Part shown: positions 9,973-18,244 of the stretch, one piece after another
Layout: the number at the start of each line of letters is the position of its first letter
Position numbering within the stretch: position 1 is the stretch's first letter
NCBI RefSeq assembly: GCF_900106925.1
Contig: NZ_FNNZ01000031.1
Location: 1 to 38,090 of the forward strand
Length of the DNA stretch: 38,090 nt
Origin: Thiocapsa roseopersicina
Lineage (GTDB): Bacteria; Pseudomonadota; Gammaproteobacteria; Chromatiales; Chromatiaceae
Direction of reading: 5' to 3'
Program-made: the position numbers and the translations under genes
The notes under the pieces: generated by a model
The model's database searches: none
What the model was told of the DNA's origin: nothing
Seen by the model: the letters and a program-made list of their open reading frames with translations, nothing else

Positions 9973-9984
9973 CTAAACCGCGTC
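9973..9984. repeat. Solitary arm of the palindromic element family
   Basis: CTAAACCGCGTC at 9973-9984 matches the 12-base arm of the family but no partner arm is found within 100 bases on either side. Read on the minus strand it encodes the last residues Asp-Ala-Val and the TAG stop of the glycosyltransferase. It may be a half element left by deletion, or an ancestral site. Confidence 0.6.
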
Positions 9985-11199
9985 GTCTGTCTTCGGGGTT
10001 GATTGAAGCACCGGATCCGTCGCCTGATTGCGCACCCGCCGCTCGATGACCTGTCCGTAGAACTGCAGCATCCGCTCCGCGAGGACGGGAGCCGACCAGG
10101 ACCGGGCGTGCTCGATCGCCTCGACGGCGAGTCGCGCACGCAGCGCGGGATCCGTGAGTAACCGGACCGTCTTCTCGGCGAAATCGGTCTCGTCGTCCTC
10201 CGCGATCAGCGATCCGCCGCCGCCCGCCAGCACCTCCTTGGTGCCCATCACCGCCGTCGAGACCACGGGCACGCCCAGCGCCATGGCCTCCAGGAGCACG
10301 AGACCTTGGGTTTCCGTCTTCGAGGCGAAGACGAAGGCGTCCCCCGCGCAGTAGCAGTCTTCCAGGGAGCCGTCGCGCTCCAGATACCCCGTGAACATGG
10401 TGTTGTCGACCAGCCCGAGATGGTTCGCCAGGGTCTGAAGTCGACGGTGTGCCGGACCCTCGCCGGCGATGACCAGGAGCACGTCCGGGACCTGTGCCTT
10501 GACGCGCGCGAGCATCCGCAGGATGAAATCGATGTTCTTCTCGAAGGCGAGGCGGCTGACATGGACCAGAAGGGGGCGCGTGGACGGGATGCCCCGAGTG
10601 TTTCGGAAGCGAGCGCCGTCGCCTTGGCTGAATTGGACCAGCTCGATTCCGGTCGGGATGACCGTCGCGGGCGTCTGCACACCGTAGCCTTTCAGGACCT
10701 CGAGCATGGCGTGCGAGGGCACCGCCAGTGCGTCGACATCGTTGCACTGGGCGGTCGAGAAGTCGCGCGCGAGCCGCTGCATCCAGGCGGCGGGGACGAA
10801 GGGGACATAGTGGTGGAGGTACTGCTCGAAGAAGGTGTGGTAGCTTTCCACCACCGGGACACCCAGTCGCTTGGCGATCCCGAGGCCCAAATAGTGGGCG
10901 AAGAAAGGCGTCTGGATGTGCACCAGATCGTATCCGCGGCTCGCCAGCATGCGGTCGTGGCGACGGACCTCGCGCGGGCGCAGCATGCGATCTTCGGGGT
11001 CGATCACCAGATAGCGCGAAGGGATGCGCAGAACCTCGAACGGCTCCGACGCGGATTCGCCCCCGGCCGCCGAATAATCCGGCGCGATCAGTGTGACCTC
11101 ATGTCCTTTTTCGACGAACTCCCGCGCAAACGTCTGAATCGACGTCGATACGCCCGTGATGCGAGGGAAATAGACGTCCGAGATCATCAGGATGCGCAT
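9973..11199 (-). CDS. GT4-family glycosyltransferase
   Basis: A 408-residue GT-B fold glycosyltransferase. The N-terminal domain begins MRILMISDVYFPR and contains GVSTSIQTF, the acceptor-side Rossmann half; the C-terminal half has VHVSRLAFEKN and the donor-site EX7E region (KTETQGLVLLEAMALGVPVV). The N-terminus resembles GT4 enzymes that glycosylate diacylglycerol or make mannosyl/glucosyl lipids, but the acceptor cannot be told from sequence. The frame is open 13 codons further up (ATG at 11238); the later start fits the family better. The extreme C-terminus (DAV and stop) is supplied by a solitary repeat arm. Confidence 0.85.
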   Translation of the reverse strand: MRILMISDVYFPRITGVSTSIQTFAREFVEKGHEVTLIAPDYSAAGGESASEPFEVLRIPSRYLVIDPEDRMLRPREVRRHDRMLASRGYDLVHIQTPFFAHYLGLGIAKRLGVPVVESYHTFFEQYLHHYVPFVPAAWMQRLARDFSTAQCNDVDALAVPSHAMLEVLKGYGVQTPATVIPTGIELVQFSQGDGARFRNTRGIPSTRPLLVHVSRLAFEKNIDFILRMLARVKAQVPDVLLVIAGEGPAHRRLQTLANHLGLVDNTMFTGYLERDGSLEDCYCAGDAFVFASKTETQGLVLLEAMALGVPVVSTAVMGTKEVLAGGGGSLIAEDDETDFAEKTVRLLTDPALRARLAVEAIEHARSWSAPVLAERMLQFYGQVIERRVRNQATDPVLQSTPKTDDAV

Positions 11200-11282
11200 G
11201 AGATGGACTTGCGGGCTGTCGGCAAATCGGCGAATCATACCCGCAGTCGATCACCAAGCCCATCCAATGAAGGATTCATGAT

Positions 11283-11681
11283 ATGACCGATCGTTTGCGC
11301 CCGAGCTCGCCTTGTGGGCCGATGTTTCCGATCCTGCTCGGCGTTGTACTGGCTGTCGGACCGTTCGGGAGCGCACGCGCCGCCGGTGCGCCCGTGCTCT
11401 GGGGCGCGGGCGTGAAGCCGTGCACCGATTTCCTGGCCACCGCACCGGCCGATCCGACCGCGCAGGCGATCGCGGGCGAGGGCTATCGACGCTACCAAGA
11501 GTGGCTGTCGGGGCTCGTCACCGGCTTGAATCTCGCAACGGGGCGCGACGTGCTGAAAGGCGCCGAGCTCGATGCGGCGATGATCCGTATCCGGGCCAAC
11601 TGCGAGCGCCACCCGACCGACGACTTCTTCAACGCCGCCATGCGTTTGGTCCGATCGCTCGGCGAGCCGAACAAGAATTGA
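11283..11681 (+). CDS. Small secreted protein, unknown function
   Basis: 132 residues. A hydrophobic segment (about 14-34) ending in ARAAGA looks like a Sec signal peptide, so the mature part of about 98 residues would be periplasmic. It keeps two cysteines (Cys47 and Cys107), well placed for one disulfide. The pattern Cys, then YxxWLxGLxTGLN, then Cys-x-x-His-Pro-x-x-x-Phe near the end recalls small periplasmic helical proteins such as HdeA or Rap1a/Tai-like proteins, but the resemblance is only in outline. An AAGGA box precedes the start. It is divergent from the glycosyltransferase and upstream of pstS on the same strand. Confidence 0.65.
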   Translation: MTDRLRPSSPCGPMFPILLGVVLAVGPFGSARAAGAPVLWGAGVKPCTDFLATAPADPTAQAIAGEGYRRYQEWLSGLVTGLNLATGRDVLKGAELDAAMIRIRANCERHPTDDFFNAAMRLVRSLGEPNKN

Positions 11682-11710
11682 CCCTCGCGTCGGCGGCGCC
11701 CGCCGCGGCG

Positions 11711-11753
11711 TCGTCATCGAATCGTCACATGAACTTCATACAATCGGCATGAT
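11711..11753 (+). promoter_or_regulatory. Candidate PhoB-controlled promoter of pst
   Basis: Three 7-base half-sites lie at exact 11-base spacing: TCGTCAT (11711-11717), TCGTCAC (11722-11728) and ACTTCAT (11733-11739). This is the layout of tandem Pho boxes (consensus CTGTCAT repeated every 11 bases). A -10-like CATGAT sits at 11748-11753, about 9 bases beyond the last half-site, as at PhoB-activated promoters that lack a -35 box. pstS starts 51 bases later. Confidence 0.7.
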
Positions 11754-11804
11754 GCAACGTCACAATTCGGGCTCGCTTATCAACGCCCTCCCGGAGGTCA
11801 TGTC

Positions 11805-12848
11805 ATGAACAAGACTCTTATCGCCGCAGCGGTCACACTCGCCGCGGCCTCTCTTTCGGCCCAGGCGATGGCCCGTGATTCCATCTGGATCGCCGGCTCC
11901 TCGACGGTCTTCCCCTTCTCCACCGCGGTCGCCGAGACCTTCGGGCGAGAGTCGTCCTTCCCTACGCCCAAGGTCGAGTCCTTGGGCACCGGCGGCGGCT
12001 TCAAGCTCTTCTGCTCGGGCGTCGGTGTCGACAAGTCCGACATCAGCAACGCCTCGCGCGCCATCAAACTCTCGGAGTTCGAGCAGTGTCAGGCCAACGG
12101 CGTGACCGAGATCACCGAGGTGAAGATCGGATACGACGGGATCGCCATCGCCAACTCCAAATCCGGCCCGACGATCGACCTGACCCTCGGCGAGCTCTGG
12201 CAGGCACTGGCCAAGGACGTCCCGAACGACGCCGGCGAGCTGGTTCCGAACCCCTACAAGAAGTGGAGCGAGATCAACAAGGATCTGCCCGATGTCGCGA
12301 TCGAGGTCTTGGGGCCGCCGCCCACGTCCGGCACCCGCGATGCCTTCGTTGAGTTGGCGATGGAAGGCGGCTGCGACAGCTTCGATTCCGTCAAGGCGCT
12401 CAAGAAGGACGACAAGGACAAGCACAAGGCGGTCTGTCACGGCATCCGTGAAGACGGCGTATTTGTCGAGGCCGGCGAGAACGACAACCTGATCGTCCAG
12501 AAGCTGGTCGCCAACCCCAATGCATTGGGTATCTTCGGTTACAGCTTCCTTGATCAGAATGCCGACAAGGTACAGGGTGCGAAGATCGCCGGCGTCGAGC
12601 CGACCTTCGAGACCATCGCCGACGGCTCCTACCCGGTCTCGCGCTCGATCTATTTCTACGTTAAGAACGCCCATGTCGGCACCATTCCCGGTATCCAGGA
12701 ATACGTCGCCGAGTTCACCAACGATAAGGCGTGGGGTCCCGAGGGTTATCTGGCCGACAAGGGTCTGATCCCGCTGCCCGACGACATGCGCTCCAGTGTG
12801 GCCGAGCAGGCTCAGGCGCTCACGCCGATGGCGGCTCCCGCCAAGTAA
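11805..12848 (+). CDS. pstS: PstS, periplasmic phosphate-binding protein
   Basis: 347 residues with a Sec signal peptide (MNKTLIAAAVTLAAASL, cleavage likely after AQAMA). It captures inorganic phosphate for the PstCAB importer. WIAGSSTVFPFS near residue 28 and PPTSGTRDAF near 167 are the PstS phosphate-contact loops. A GGAGG box lies at 11793-11797 with ideal spacing. It is first in pstSCAB-phoU, behind a probable Pho-box promoter and followed by a strong hairpin, as expected for the highest-expressed gene of the operon. Confidence 0.96.
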   Translation: MNKTLIAAAVTLAAASLSAQAMARDSIWIAGSSTVFPFSTAVAETFGRESSFPTPKVESLGTGGGFKLFCSGVGVDKSDISNASRAIKLSEFEQCQANGVTEITEVKIGYDGIAIANSKSGPTIDLTLGELWQALAKDVPNDAGELVPNPYKKWSEINKDLPDVAIEVLGPPPTSGTRDAFVELAMEGGCDSFDSVKALKKDDKDKHKAVCHGIREDGVFVEAGENDNLIVQKLVANPNALGIFGYSFLDQNADKVQGAKIAGVEPTFETIADGSYPVSRSIYFYVKNAHVGTIPGIQEYVAEFTNDKAWGPEGYLADKGLIPLPDDMRSSVAEQAQALTPMAAPAK

Positions 12849-12882
12849 GCGGCCTCGCTCGGCAGAGCGAGTCCGACCGGTC

Positions 12883-12911
12883 AGCGGCCTTCGGGCCGCT
12901 GGCGTGTTTTC
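12883..12911 (+). terminator. Hairpin between pstS and pstC, likely partial terminator
   Basis: AGCGGCC (12883-12889), a TTCG tetraloop and GGCCGCT (12894-12900) form a 7-bp GC stem, followed within 10 bases by GTTTT. It probably stops part of the transcripts after pstS or protects the pstS 3' end, giving more binding protein than permease. A second smaller stem (CTCGCTC with GAGCGAG) precedes it. Confidence 0.65.
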
Positions 12912-12933
12912 CCCGCCACGGCACAGCACTTCC

Positions 12934-14325
12934 ATGCATTCATCGACGTTACTGATCGTGTTGCTCGGGTTGATGGCCTTCGCCTACCACTTCGGGCGTA
13001 AACGTGCCATCTCGACCGCGGGCGGAGTCGCGCGAATCAGCACGCTGCACTCGCTCCCCGCCTACTACGGGCTCTACGCAGCACTCTGGGCCGGGATCCC
13101 GGCCTTGCTGCTGATGGGGCTCTGGATCGGCTTCCAGAACGAGATCCTCATCTCGATCGTCAAATCGGAGCTGCCCCCGGCGATCCTGGACGGGATGTCT
13201 TCCGGTCAGATCGGCTTGGTGGTGAACGACATCAAGAATCTCGCCTCCGGGGCGATCGTCTCCGGCGCCGTGACGCCCGAGATGCAGGCCGCCGCGGATC
13301 GCTACACCCAGCTCGATCACATCGCCCGCTGGGCCATGTGGCTCGCCGTGCTCGCGCTCGCCGTCGGAGGCATGGCCTATGCCTGGGCCAAGACGAAGCC
13401 GACCATGCGGGCGCGCAACCGAGTCGAGACCATCTTCATGGTCATCCTGGTGATCTTCTCGTCGATCGCCATTCTGACGACGCTCGGGATCATCCTTTCG
13501 GTGCTGTTCGAGTCGCTGCGCTTCTTCCAATCCGTTTCGCCGCTCGACTTCTTCTTCGGCACGCTCTGGAGCCCGCAGACCGCGCTGCGTGCCGATCAGG
13601 TCGGCGCCTCGGGTGCCTTCGGCGCCGTGCCGCTCTTCACCGGGACCCTCATGGTCTCGGCGATCGCCATGTTGGTGGCGGTGCCGATCGGGCTCATGTC
13701 CGCCATCTATCTGTCCGAATACGCGCCGCGTAACGTTCGCGCTTACGCCAAGCCGACGCTCGAGGTGCTTGCCGGTGTTCCGACCGTGGTTTACGGATTC
13801 TTTGCCGCACTGACCGTCGCGCCCGTCATCCGGGAGCTCGGCATGTCCATGGGCCTGAACGTCGCATCCGAGAGCGCACTCGCTGCCGGACTCGTCATGG
13901 GGATCATGATCATCCCCTTCGTGTCGTCCTTGTCGGAGGATGTGATCAATGCCGTTCCTCAGGCGATGCGCGACGGCTCCTACGCCCTAGGGGCGACCCA
14001 GTCGGAGACGATCCGGCGGGTCATCATCCCGGCGGCGCTGCCCGGCATCGTCGGCGGAATCCTCTTGGCCGTGTCGCGGGCGATCGGCGAGACCATGATC
14101 GTGGTGATGGCCGCCGGTCTCGCGGCCAACATGACCGCCAACCCGCTCGACAGCGTCACGACGGTCACCGTCCAGATCGTCACCCTGCTGACCGGCGATC
14201 AGGAATTCGACAGTCCCAAGACGATGGCGGCCTTCGCGCTGGGTCTGACCCTCTTCGTCGTCACCCTGACGCTCAACGTGATCGCCCTTCAGATCGTGCG
14301 CAAGTACCGGGAACAATATGAATAA
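12934..14325 (+). CDS. pstC: PstC, phosphate ABC transporter permease
   Basis: 463 residues, a long-form PstC. Two N-terminal helices and a periplasmic insert of about 90 residues precede the BPD_transp_1 permease domain, which starts near residue 160. The EAA-like cytoplasmic loop ALGATQSETIRRVIIPAALPGI contacts the ATPase. The ATG at 12934 begins a hydrophobic segment; the open frame upstream crosses the pstS terminator and is not used. The ribosome-binding site is weak. Its end overlaps pstA by eight bases. Confidence 0.93.
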   Translation: MHSSTLLIVLLGLMAFAYHFGRKRAISTAGGVARISTLHSLPAYYGLYAALWAGIPALLLMGLWIGFQNEILISIVKSELPPAILDGMSSGQIGLVVNDIKNLASGAIVSGAVTPEMQAAADRYTQLDHIARWAMWLAVLALAVGGMAYAWAKTKPTMRARNRVETIFMVILVIFSSIAILTTLGIILSVLFESLRFFQSVSPLDFFFGTLWSPQTALRADQVGASGAFGAVPLFTGTLMVSAIAMLVAVPIGLMSAIYLSEYAPRNVRAYAKPTLEVLAGVPTVVYGFFAALTVAPVIRELGMSMGLNVASESALAAGLVMGIMIIPFVSSLSEDVINAVPQAMRDGSYALGATQSETIRRVIIPAALPGIVGGILLAVSRAIGETMIVVMAAGLAANMTANPLDSVTTVTVQIVTLLTGDQEFDSPKTMAAFALGLTLFVVTLTLNVIALQIVRKYREQYE

Positions 14326-15625
14326 TGCGCGTGCGGCCGGTGCCCCGCCTCAACGCACCATCGACATCGTCAATGCCAGTCTGAAACGACGCTATGCCAA
14401 GGAGCGACGCTTCCGTCTGCTCGGCGCGAGTGCCGTGGTGTTGGGCTTGTTGTTCGTCGCCCTGCTGTTCGCCGATATCGTCGGCAAGGGCTACACGGCC
14501 TTTCAGCAGACCTACATCCAGATGCCCATCACCTTCGATGCCTCCGTCATCGATCCGGAGGGCACGCGCAGCCCCGAGACACTGCAACGGGCCAACTATG
14601 CCGCTCTGATTCGACAGGGCCAGCGCGAGATCTTCCCCGACGTCAAGGATCGTCGTGCGACACGTACATTGGCGTCGATGATCAGCGTGGGTTCCGCCTC
14701 GCATCTGCGCGACATGGTCATCGCCGATCCCGACCTGATCGGGACCACGCGCGAGGTCTGGCTGCTTGCGGACGACGACATCGATATGCTGGTCAAGGGT
14801 CATATCGACCGCAGTGCCCCGGAGAGCGATCGGCGCGTGAAAGACCAAACCGTGGGATGGGTCGAGCGCTTGGAGTCCGAGGGGCGCATCGAGAAGCGCT
14901 TCAACACGATCTTCTTTACCCACGGAACCTCGCGAGAGCCCGAGCTCGCGGGGATCGCGGGCGCGCTCATGGGATCCTTCTACACCCTGGCGTTGACCCT
15001 GCTCTTCTCCTTCCCGATCGGGGTCGGCGCGGCGCTTTATCTCGAGGAGTTCGCGCCCAAGAACCGCTGGACCGATCTGATCGAGGTCAACATCAACAAT
15101 CTGGCTGCGGTCCCCTCGATCGTGTTCGGGCTCCTGGGTCTCGCGGTCTTCATCGGTATCTTCGGCGTACCGCGCTCCACACCCTTGGTTGCGGCCTTGG
15201 TTCTGAGCTTGATGACCCTGCCGACGATCATCATCGCCAGCCGCGCGGCACTGAAGTCGGTCCCGCCCTCGATCCGCGAGGCGGCGTTGGGCGTGGGCGC
15301 ATCGCCCCTGCAGACACAGCTGCATCATGTCCTGCCGCTGGCGATGCCCGGCATGCTGACCGGGACCATCATCGGGATGGCGCAGGCGCTCGGCGAGACC
15401 GCCCCGCTGCTGATGATCGGCATGATCGCCTTCATCGTCGATATTCCGAGCGGCTTCACTTCGCCCTCGACGGTGCTGCCGGTGCAGATCTTCCTCTGGG
15501 CCGACAGCCCCGAGCGCGCTTTTGTCGAGCGCACATCTGCGGCCATCATGGTTCTGCTCGCCTTCCTGATCCTGATGAACCTGACCGCGGTCCTGCTGCG
15601 TCGTCGCTTCGAACGGCGTTGGTAG
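14318..15625 (+). CDS. pstA: PstA, phosphate ABC transporter permease
   Basis: 435 residues, long form. One N-terminal helix (about 35-57) is followed by a large periplasmic DUF3333-type region to about residue 205, then the five-helix permease domain with the EAA loop [25 protein letters not shown]. It partners PstC in the channel. The start (MNNARAAG) lies inside the last codons of pstC, so translation is probably coupled. Both permeases carry extra N-terminal regions, a pairing typical of gammaproteobacterial long-form Pst systems. Confidence 0.94.
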   Translation: MNNARAAGAPPQRTIDIVNASLKRRYAKERRFRLLGASAVVLGLLFVALLFADIVGKGYTAFQQTYIQMPITFDASVIDPEGTRSPETLQRANYAALIRQGQREIFPDVKDRRATRTLASMISVGSASHLRDMVIADPDLIGTTREVWLLADDDIDMLVKGHIDRSAPESDRRVKDQTVGWVERLESEGRIEKRFNTIFFTHGTSREPELAGIAGALMGSFYTLALTLLFSFPIGVGAALYLEEFAPKNRWTDLIEVNINNLAAVPSIVFGLLGLAVFIGIFGVPRSTPLVAALVLSLMTLPTIIIASRAALKSVPPSIREAALGVGASPLQTQLHHVLPLAMPGMLTGTIIGMAQALGETAPLLMIGMIAFIVDIPSGFTSPSTVLPVQIFLWADSPERAFVERTSAAIMVLLAFLILMNLTAVLLRRRFERRW

Positions 15626-15649
15626 GCGCGCCTCCACACATTACCGGAT

Positions 15650-15671
15650 CCCAACGTCGAAGGGCGTTGGG
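15650..15671 (+). promoter_or_regulatory. Intra-operon hairpin, pstA-pstB gap
   Basis: CCCAACG (15650-15656) pairs with CGTTGGG (15665-15671) across an 8-base loop in the 65-base pstA-pstB gap. No T-run follows, so it is more likely an RNA processing or stability element than a terminator. Confidence 0.4.
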
Positions 15672-15690
15672 GATACACTTGAGGTCAGTC

Positions 15691-16554
15691 ATGAGCACCA
15701 CGGTTGATGAGATGAGTCGACGCACCGGCGCGATGAGCTCGGCGGAGTTGGCCGGAGAACGCGAGTCGCGTGCGACGGTCGGGGATGTCACGGTTGCGAA
15801 CCCGCGCATGGTTTGCCGCGGCGTCGACGTCTGGTACGGCGCCAAACAAGCCATCAAGGGCGTGAGCCTGGATATCGGCAAGAACGAGGTCGTCTCCATG
15901 ATCGGGCCCTCGGGCTGCGGCAAGTCGACCTTCCTGCGCTGCCTGAACCGCATGAACGACACCATCGATGGTTGTCGCGTCACCGGATCCATCCAGCTCG
16001 ACGGTCGGGACATCTACGACAAGGGGCTCGACCCGGTGCCGCTGCGCGCACAGGTCGGGATGGTCTTCCAGAAGCCGAACCCCTTCCCCAAGTCGATCTA
16101 CGAGAACGTCGCCTACGGTCCGCGTATCCACGGCCTCACCAACAACAAGGCCGAGCTCGACGAGCTGGTCTCGGCCAGTCTTCAGAAGGCCGGTCTCTGG
16201 AACGAGGTCAAGGATCGTCTCGATCAGCCGGGTACGGGGCTTTCGGGCGGACAGCAGCAGCGGCTCTGCATCGCGCGCACCATTGCGGTTTCGCCCGAGG
16301 TGATCCTGATGGACGAGCCCTGCTCGGCGCTCGATCCGATCGCCACCGCCATCATCGAGGAGCTGATCGACGAGCTGCGGGCCAACTACAGCATCGCCAT
16401 CGTCACTCACTCGATGCAGCAGGCCGCCCGCGTCTCGCAACGCACCGCCTATTTCCATCTCGGGGACCTGATCGAGGTCGGCGAGACCAATCAGATCTTC
16501 ACGAACCCCAAGCACAGGTTGACCGAGGACTACATCACGGGGCGGTTCGGCTGA
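15691..16554 (+). CDS. pstB: PstB, phosphate ABC transporter ATPase
   Basis: 287 residues. Walker [10 protein letters not shown] near residue 71, the PstB-specific [17 protein letters not shown], the signature LSGGQQQR and Walker B VILMDEP are all present. It hydrolyses ATP to drive phosphate import. The frame is open far upstream, but the ATG at 15691 has a GAGG box at 15681-15684. The first 40 residues are an unconserved-looking extension before the fold begins at CRGVDVWYG; an internal ATG could also serve. The stop overlaps phoU by one base (TGATG). Confidence 0.96.
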   Translation: MSTTVDEMSRRTGAMSSAELAGERESRATVGDVTVANPRMVCRGVDVWYGAKQAIKGVSLDIGKNEVVSMIGPSGCGKSTFLRCLNRMNDTIDGCRVTGSIQLDGRDIYDKGLDPVPLRAQVGMVFQKPNPFPKSIYENVAYGPRIHGLTNNKAELDELVSASLQKAGLWNEVKDRLDQPGTGLSGGQQQRLCIARTIAVSPEVILMDEPCSALDPIATAIIEELIDELRANYSIAIVTHSMQQAARVSQRTAYFHLGDLIEVGETNQIFTNPKHRLTEDYITGRFG

Positions 16555-17318
16555 TGGCCGGCGAGAACAGCCTCACGCCCGCGGGCGACATCGCGGGCGG
16601 TCACACGGTTCGCCGTTACGACCAAGAGCTCGCGAAGCTGCGCGGGATCATCCTCGACATGGGGCAACGGGTCATCGAGCAGACCCAAGCCGCCGTTGCC
16701 GCGGTCGTGGACGGCGAAGAGACCCAGGCGTACCGCGTTCTCGATCGCGAGCCGCAGATCGATTTTCTCTCGCTTGATGCGGACGAGGAGATCTTCCGGG
16801 TCATCGCCCGTCGTCAGCCGACCGCGGTCGATCTGCGCATCGTGCTCGCGCTCTCCCGGATCGCCGGCGACGTCGAGCGGGCAGGGGACAAGGCGGTGCG
16901 CATTGCCCGTCAATCATTGGTCCTGCGTGAAAGCGGCATCGGCCCAGGCGGCATCCCGTCGGATGCACTCAAGGAGTTGCTCCGACGCCTCGACGACCAC
17001 GCCTGCTGCATGTTCGAGCGCAGCATCCAGGCCGTCGCCGGCTTCGACGTGGAGCTCGCGCTCGGCGTCTTCGAAGACGAGCCGCGACTCTTCGACGCCT
17101 CCGACGAGGCACGCGATTTCCTCGGCCAAGAGGATCTCGCCGGATTCACGCCCCGCCAGATCGTCTGTCTCTTGACCAGCGCGCACGCCCTGGAGCGCAT
17201 CGGCAACCACGCCTCCAATATCGCCGAGCAGGTCATCTATGTGTCCGAGGGCAAGGACATCCGCTACCGCAATCGCGAGATCCTGATCGAGACGCTGCGT
17301 CGCGACCGCGCGTCCTAG
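16554..17318 (+). CDS. phoU: PhoU, phosphate signalling regulator
   Basis: 254 residues forming two PhoU three-helix bundles. PhoU links PstB and the PhoR sensor so that the Pho regulon is silenced when phosphate is plentiful, and limits phosphate uptake. Metal-binding-type motifs VERAGDKAVRIA near residue 105 and LERIGNHASNIAEQV near 220 mark the two repeats. It is translationally coupled to pstB. phoB and phoR are not in the window. Confidence 0.95.
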   Translation: MAGENSLTPAGDIAGGHTVRRYDQELAKLRGIILDMGQRVIEQTQAAVAAVVDGEETQAYRVLDREPQIDFLSLDADEEIFRVIARRQPTAVDLRIVLALSRIAGDVERAGDKAVRIARQSLVLRESGIGPGGIPSDALKELLRRLDDHACCMFERSIQAVAGFDVELALGVFEDEPRLFDASDEARDFLGQEDLAGFTPRQIVCLLTSAHALERIGNHASNIAEQVIYVSEGKDIRYRNREILIETLRRDRAS

Positions 17319-17339
17319 GCGGCGGTTGTGTTTCGCCGC
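17319..17339 (+). terminator. Weak hairpin after phoU
   Basis: GCGGCG (17319-17324) pairs with CGCCGC (17334-17339) across a 9-base T/G-rich loop, starting directly after the phoU stop. No T-run follows. It may end or protect the pst transcript. Confidence 0.35.
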
Positions 17340-17411
17340 TGCACGGCCGACAATCGACGGGGTGCGGACGATGCGCACGACCGGTCAACCAAACGATTCG
17401 GAGAAGTGTCA

Positions 17412-17699
17412 ATGGCGAACGAGGGCTACCACGAGCCGACCGAAGAGCTGTCCGACGAGACCAGGGACATGCACCGGGCCATCATCTCGCTGATGGAAGA
17501 GCTCGAAGCGGTCGATTGGTACAACCAGCGGGTCGACGCCTGCAAGGACGAGGATCTGAAGGCGATCCTGGCGCACAACCGCGACGAGGAAAAGGAGCAT
17601 GCGGCCATGGTGCTCGAATGGATTCGTCGCAAGGACGCCACGTTCGACAAGGAGCTGAAGGACTATCTCTTCACCGAGAAACAGATCGCCCATCACTAA
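17412..17699 (+). CDS. EncFtn-like ferritin, without cargo-targeting tail
   Basis: 95 residues, closely similar in pattern to encapsulated ferritins: MEELEAVDWYNQRVDA and AILAHNRDEEKEHAAMVLEWIRR. By alignment from memory with the Rhodospirillum rubrum protein, Glu30, Glu60 and His63 correspond to its di-iron ferroxidase ligands Glu32, Glu62 and His65, and Trp36-Tyr37 to Trp38-Tyr39. Such proteins form decameric rings and oxidise Fe(II). The usual C-terminal encapsulin-targeting peptide is absent: the protein ends QIAHH and no encapsulin gene is adjacent. The start has a GGAG box at 17400-17403. Its stop codon immediately abuts palindromic element B. It could act unencapsulated or serve a distant shell. 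Confidence 0.85.
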   Translation: MANEGYHEPTEELSDETRDMHRAIISLMEELEAVDWYNQRVDACKDEDLKAILAHNRDEEKEHAAMVLEWIRRKDATFDKELKDYLFTEKQIAHH

Positions 17700-17784
17700 C
17701 TGAACCGCGTCCGGGGATTCATGTCCGGGCGGCGCGAGTCGTCTGTTCGAGGCCATCACGACTCTTGGCGGCGACGCGGTTCAG
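17700..17784. repeat. Palindromic element B (85 bp)
   Basis: Arms CTGAACCGCGTC (17700-17711) and GACGCGGTTCAG (17773-17784) are perfect reverse complements. Nested stem GAGTCGT/ACGACTC lies at 17736-17742 and 17758-17764. The element starts on the base after the EncFtn-like gene's TAA. Element C follows 42 bases later in tandem. Confidence 0.92.
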
Positions 17785-17826
17785 GTGAAAGCAGCGAACG
17801 GTTTTAAGATGGAGATGTTTTGCCTC

Positions 17827-17913
17827 TTGAACCGCGTCCGCTCCAACATTCGGGGGTTCATGTGAAGCGTCACACGTCCTCGCGCGGCACACGTCGAGCC
17901 GAACGCGGTTCAA
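17827..17913. repeat. Palindromic element C (87 bp) with an extra half arm
   Basis: Arms TTGAACCGCGTC (17827-17838) and AACGCGGTTCAA (17902-17913) pair at 11 of 12 positions. A small nested stem TGTGA/TCACA lies at 17861-17865 and 17870-17874. Immediately after it, CACGGTTCAAC (17919-17929) repeats part of the right arm and runs straight into the ATG of the pterin dehydratase gene. Confidence 0.85.
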
Positions 17914-17929
17914 CCCGGCACGGTTCAAC

Positions 17930-18232
17930 ATGAGCCGCGCCAAGCTCGATTCCGAAGCGATCGCGAGGGCGCTCTCGGAGCTCAATGCCTCCGCCGCGGC
18001 ACCGTGGAGTGTGGCCGAGGGTAAGCTGCACAAGGCATTTCAGTTCAAGGACTTCGTCGATGCATTCGGCTTCATGAGTCGGGTCGCGCTGGTGGCCGAG
18101 TCGATGGATCATCACCCCGAGTGGAGCAACGTCTACAGTCGGGTCGTCGTCGACCTCTCGACCCACGACGCGGACGGGATCACCGTACTGGATTTCACGC
18201 TGGCGAGCCGGATCGAGGCTCTGAGCGGTTAG
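17930..18232 (+). CDS. phhB: Pterin-4a-carbinolamine dehydratase
   Basis: 100 residues, normal length. The enzyme dehydrates 4a-hydroxytetrahydropterin to quinonoid dihydropterin during recycling of the pterin cofactor. His61-His62-Pro with Trp65 and His79 in THDADGIT form the family's active site. No shine-dalgarno sequence is visible: the ATG directly follows repeat sequence, and no earlier in-frame start exists, so initiation may be weak or depend on upstream translation or structure. No phenylalanine hydroxylase gene is nearby; a PTPS-like gene with two SDRs lies 2.2 kb downstream. Confidence 0.9.
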   Translation: MSRAKLDSEAIARALSELNASAAAPWSVAEGKLHKAFQFKDFVDAFGFMSRVALVAESMDHHPEWSNVYSRVVVDLSTHDADGITVLDFTLASRIEALSG

Positions 18233-18244
18233 GCGCCCCGACGC

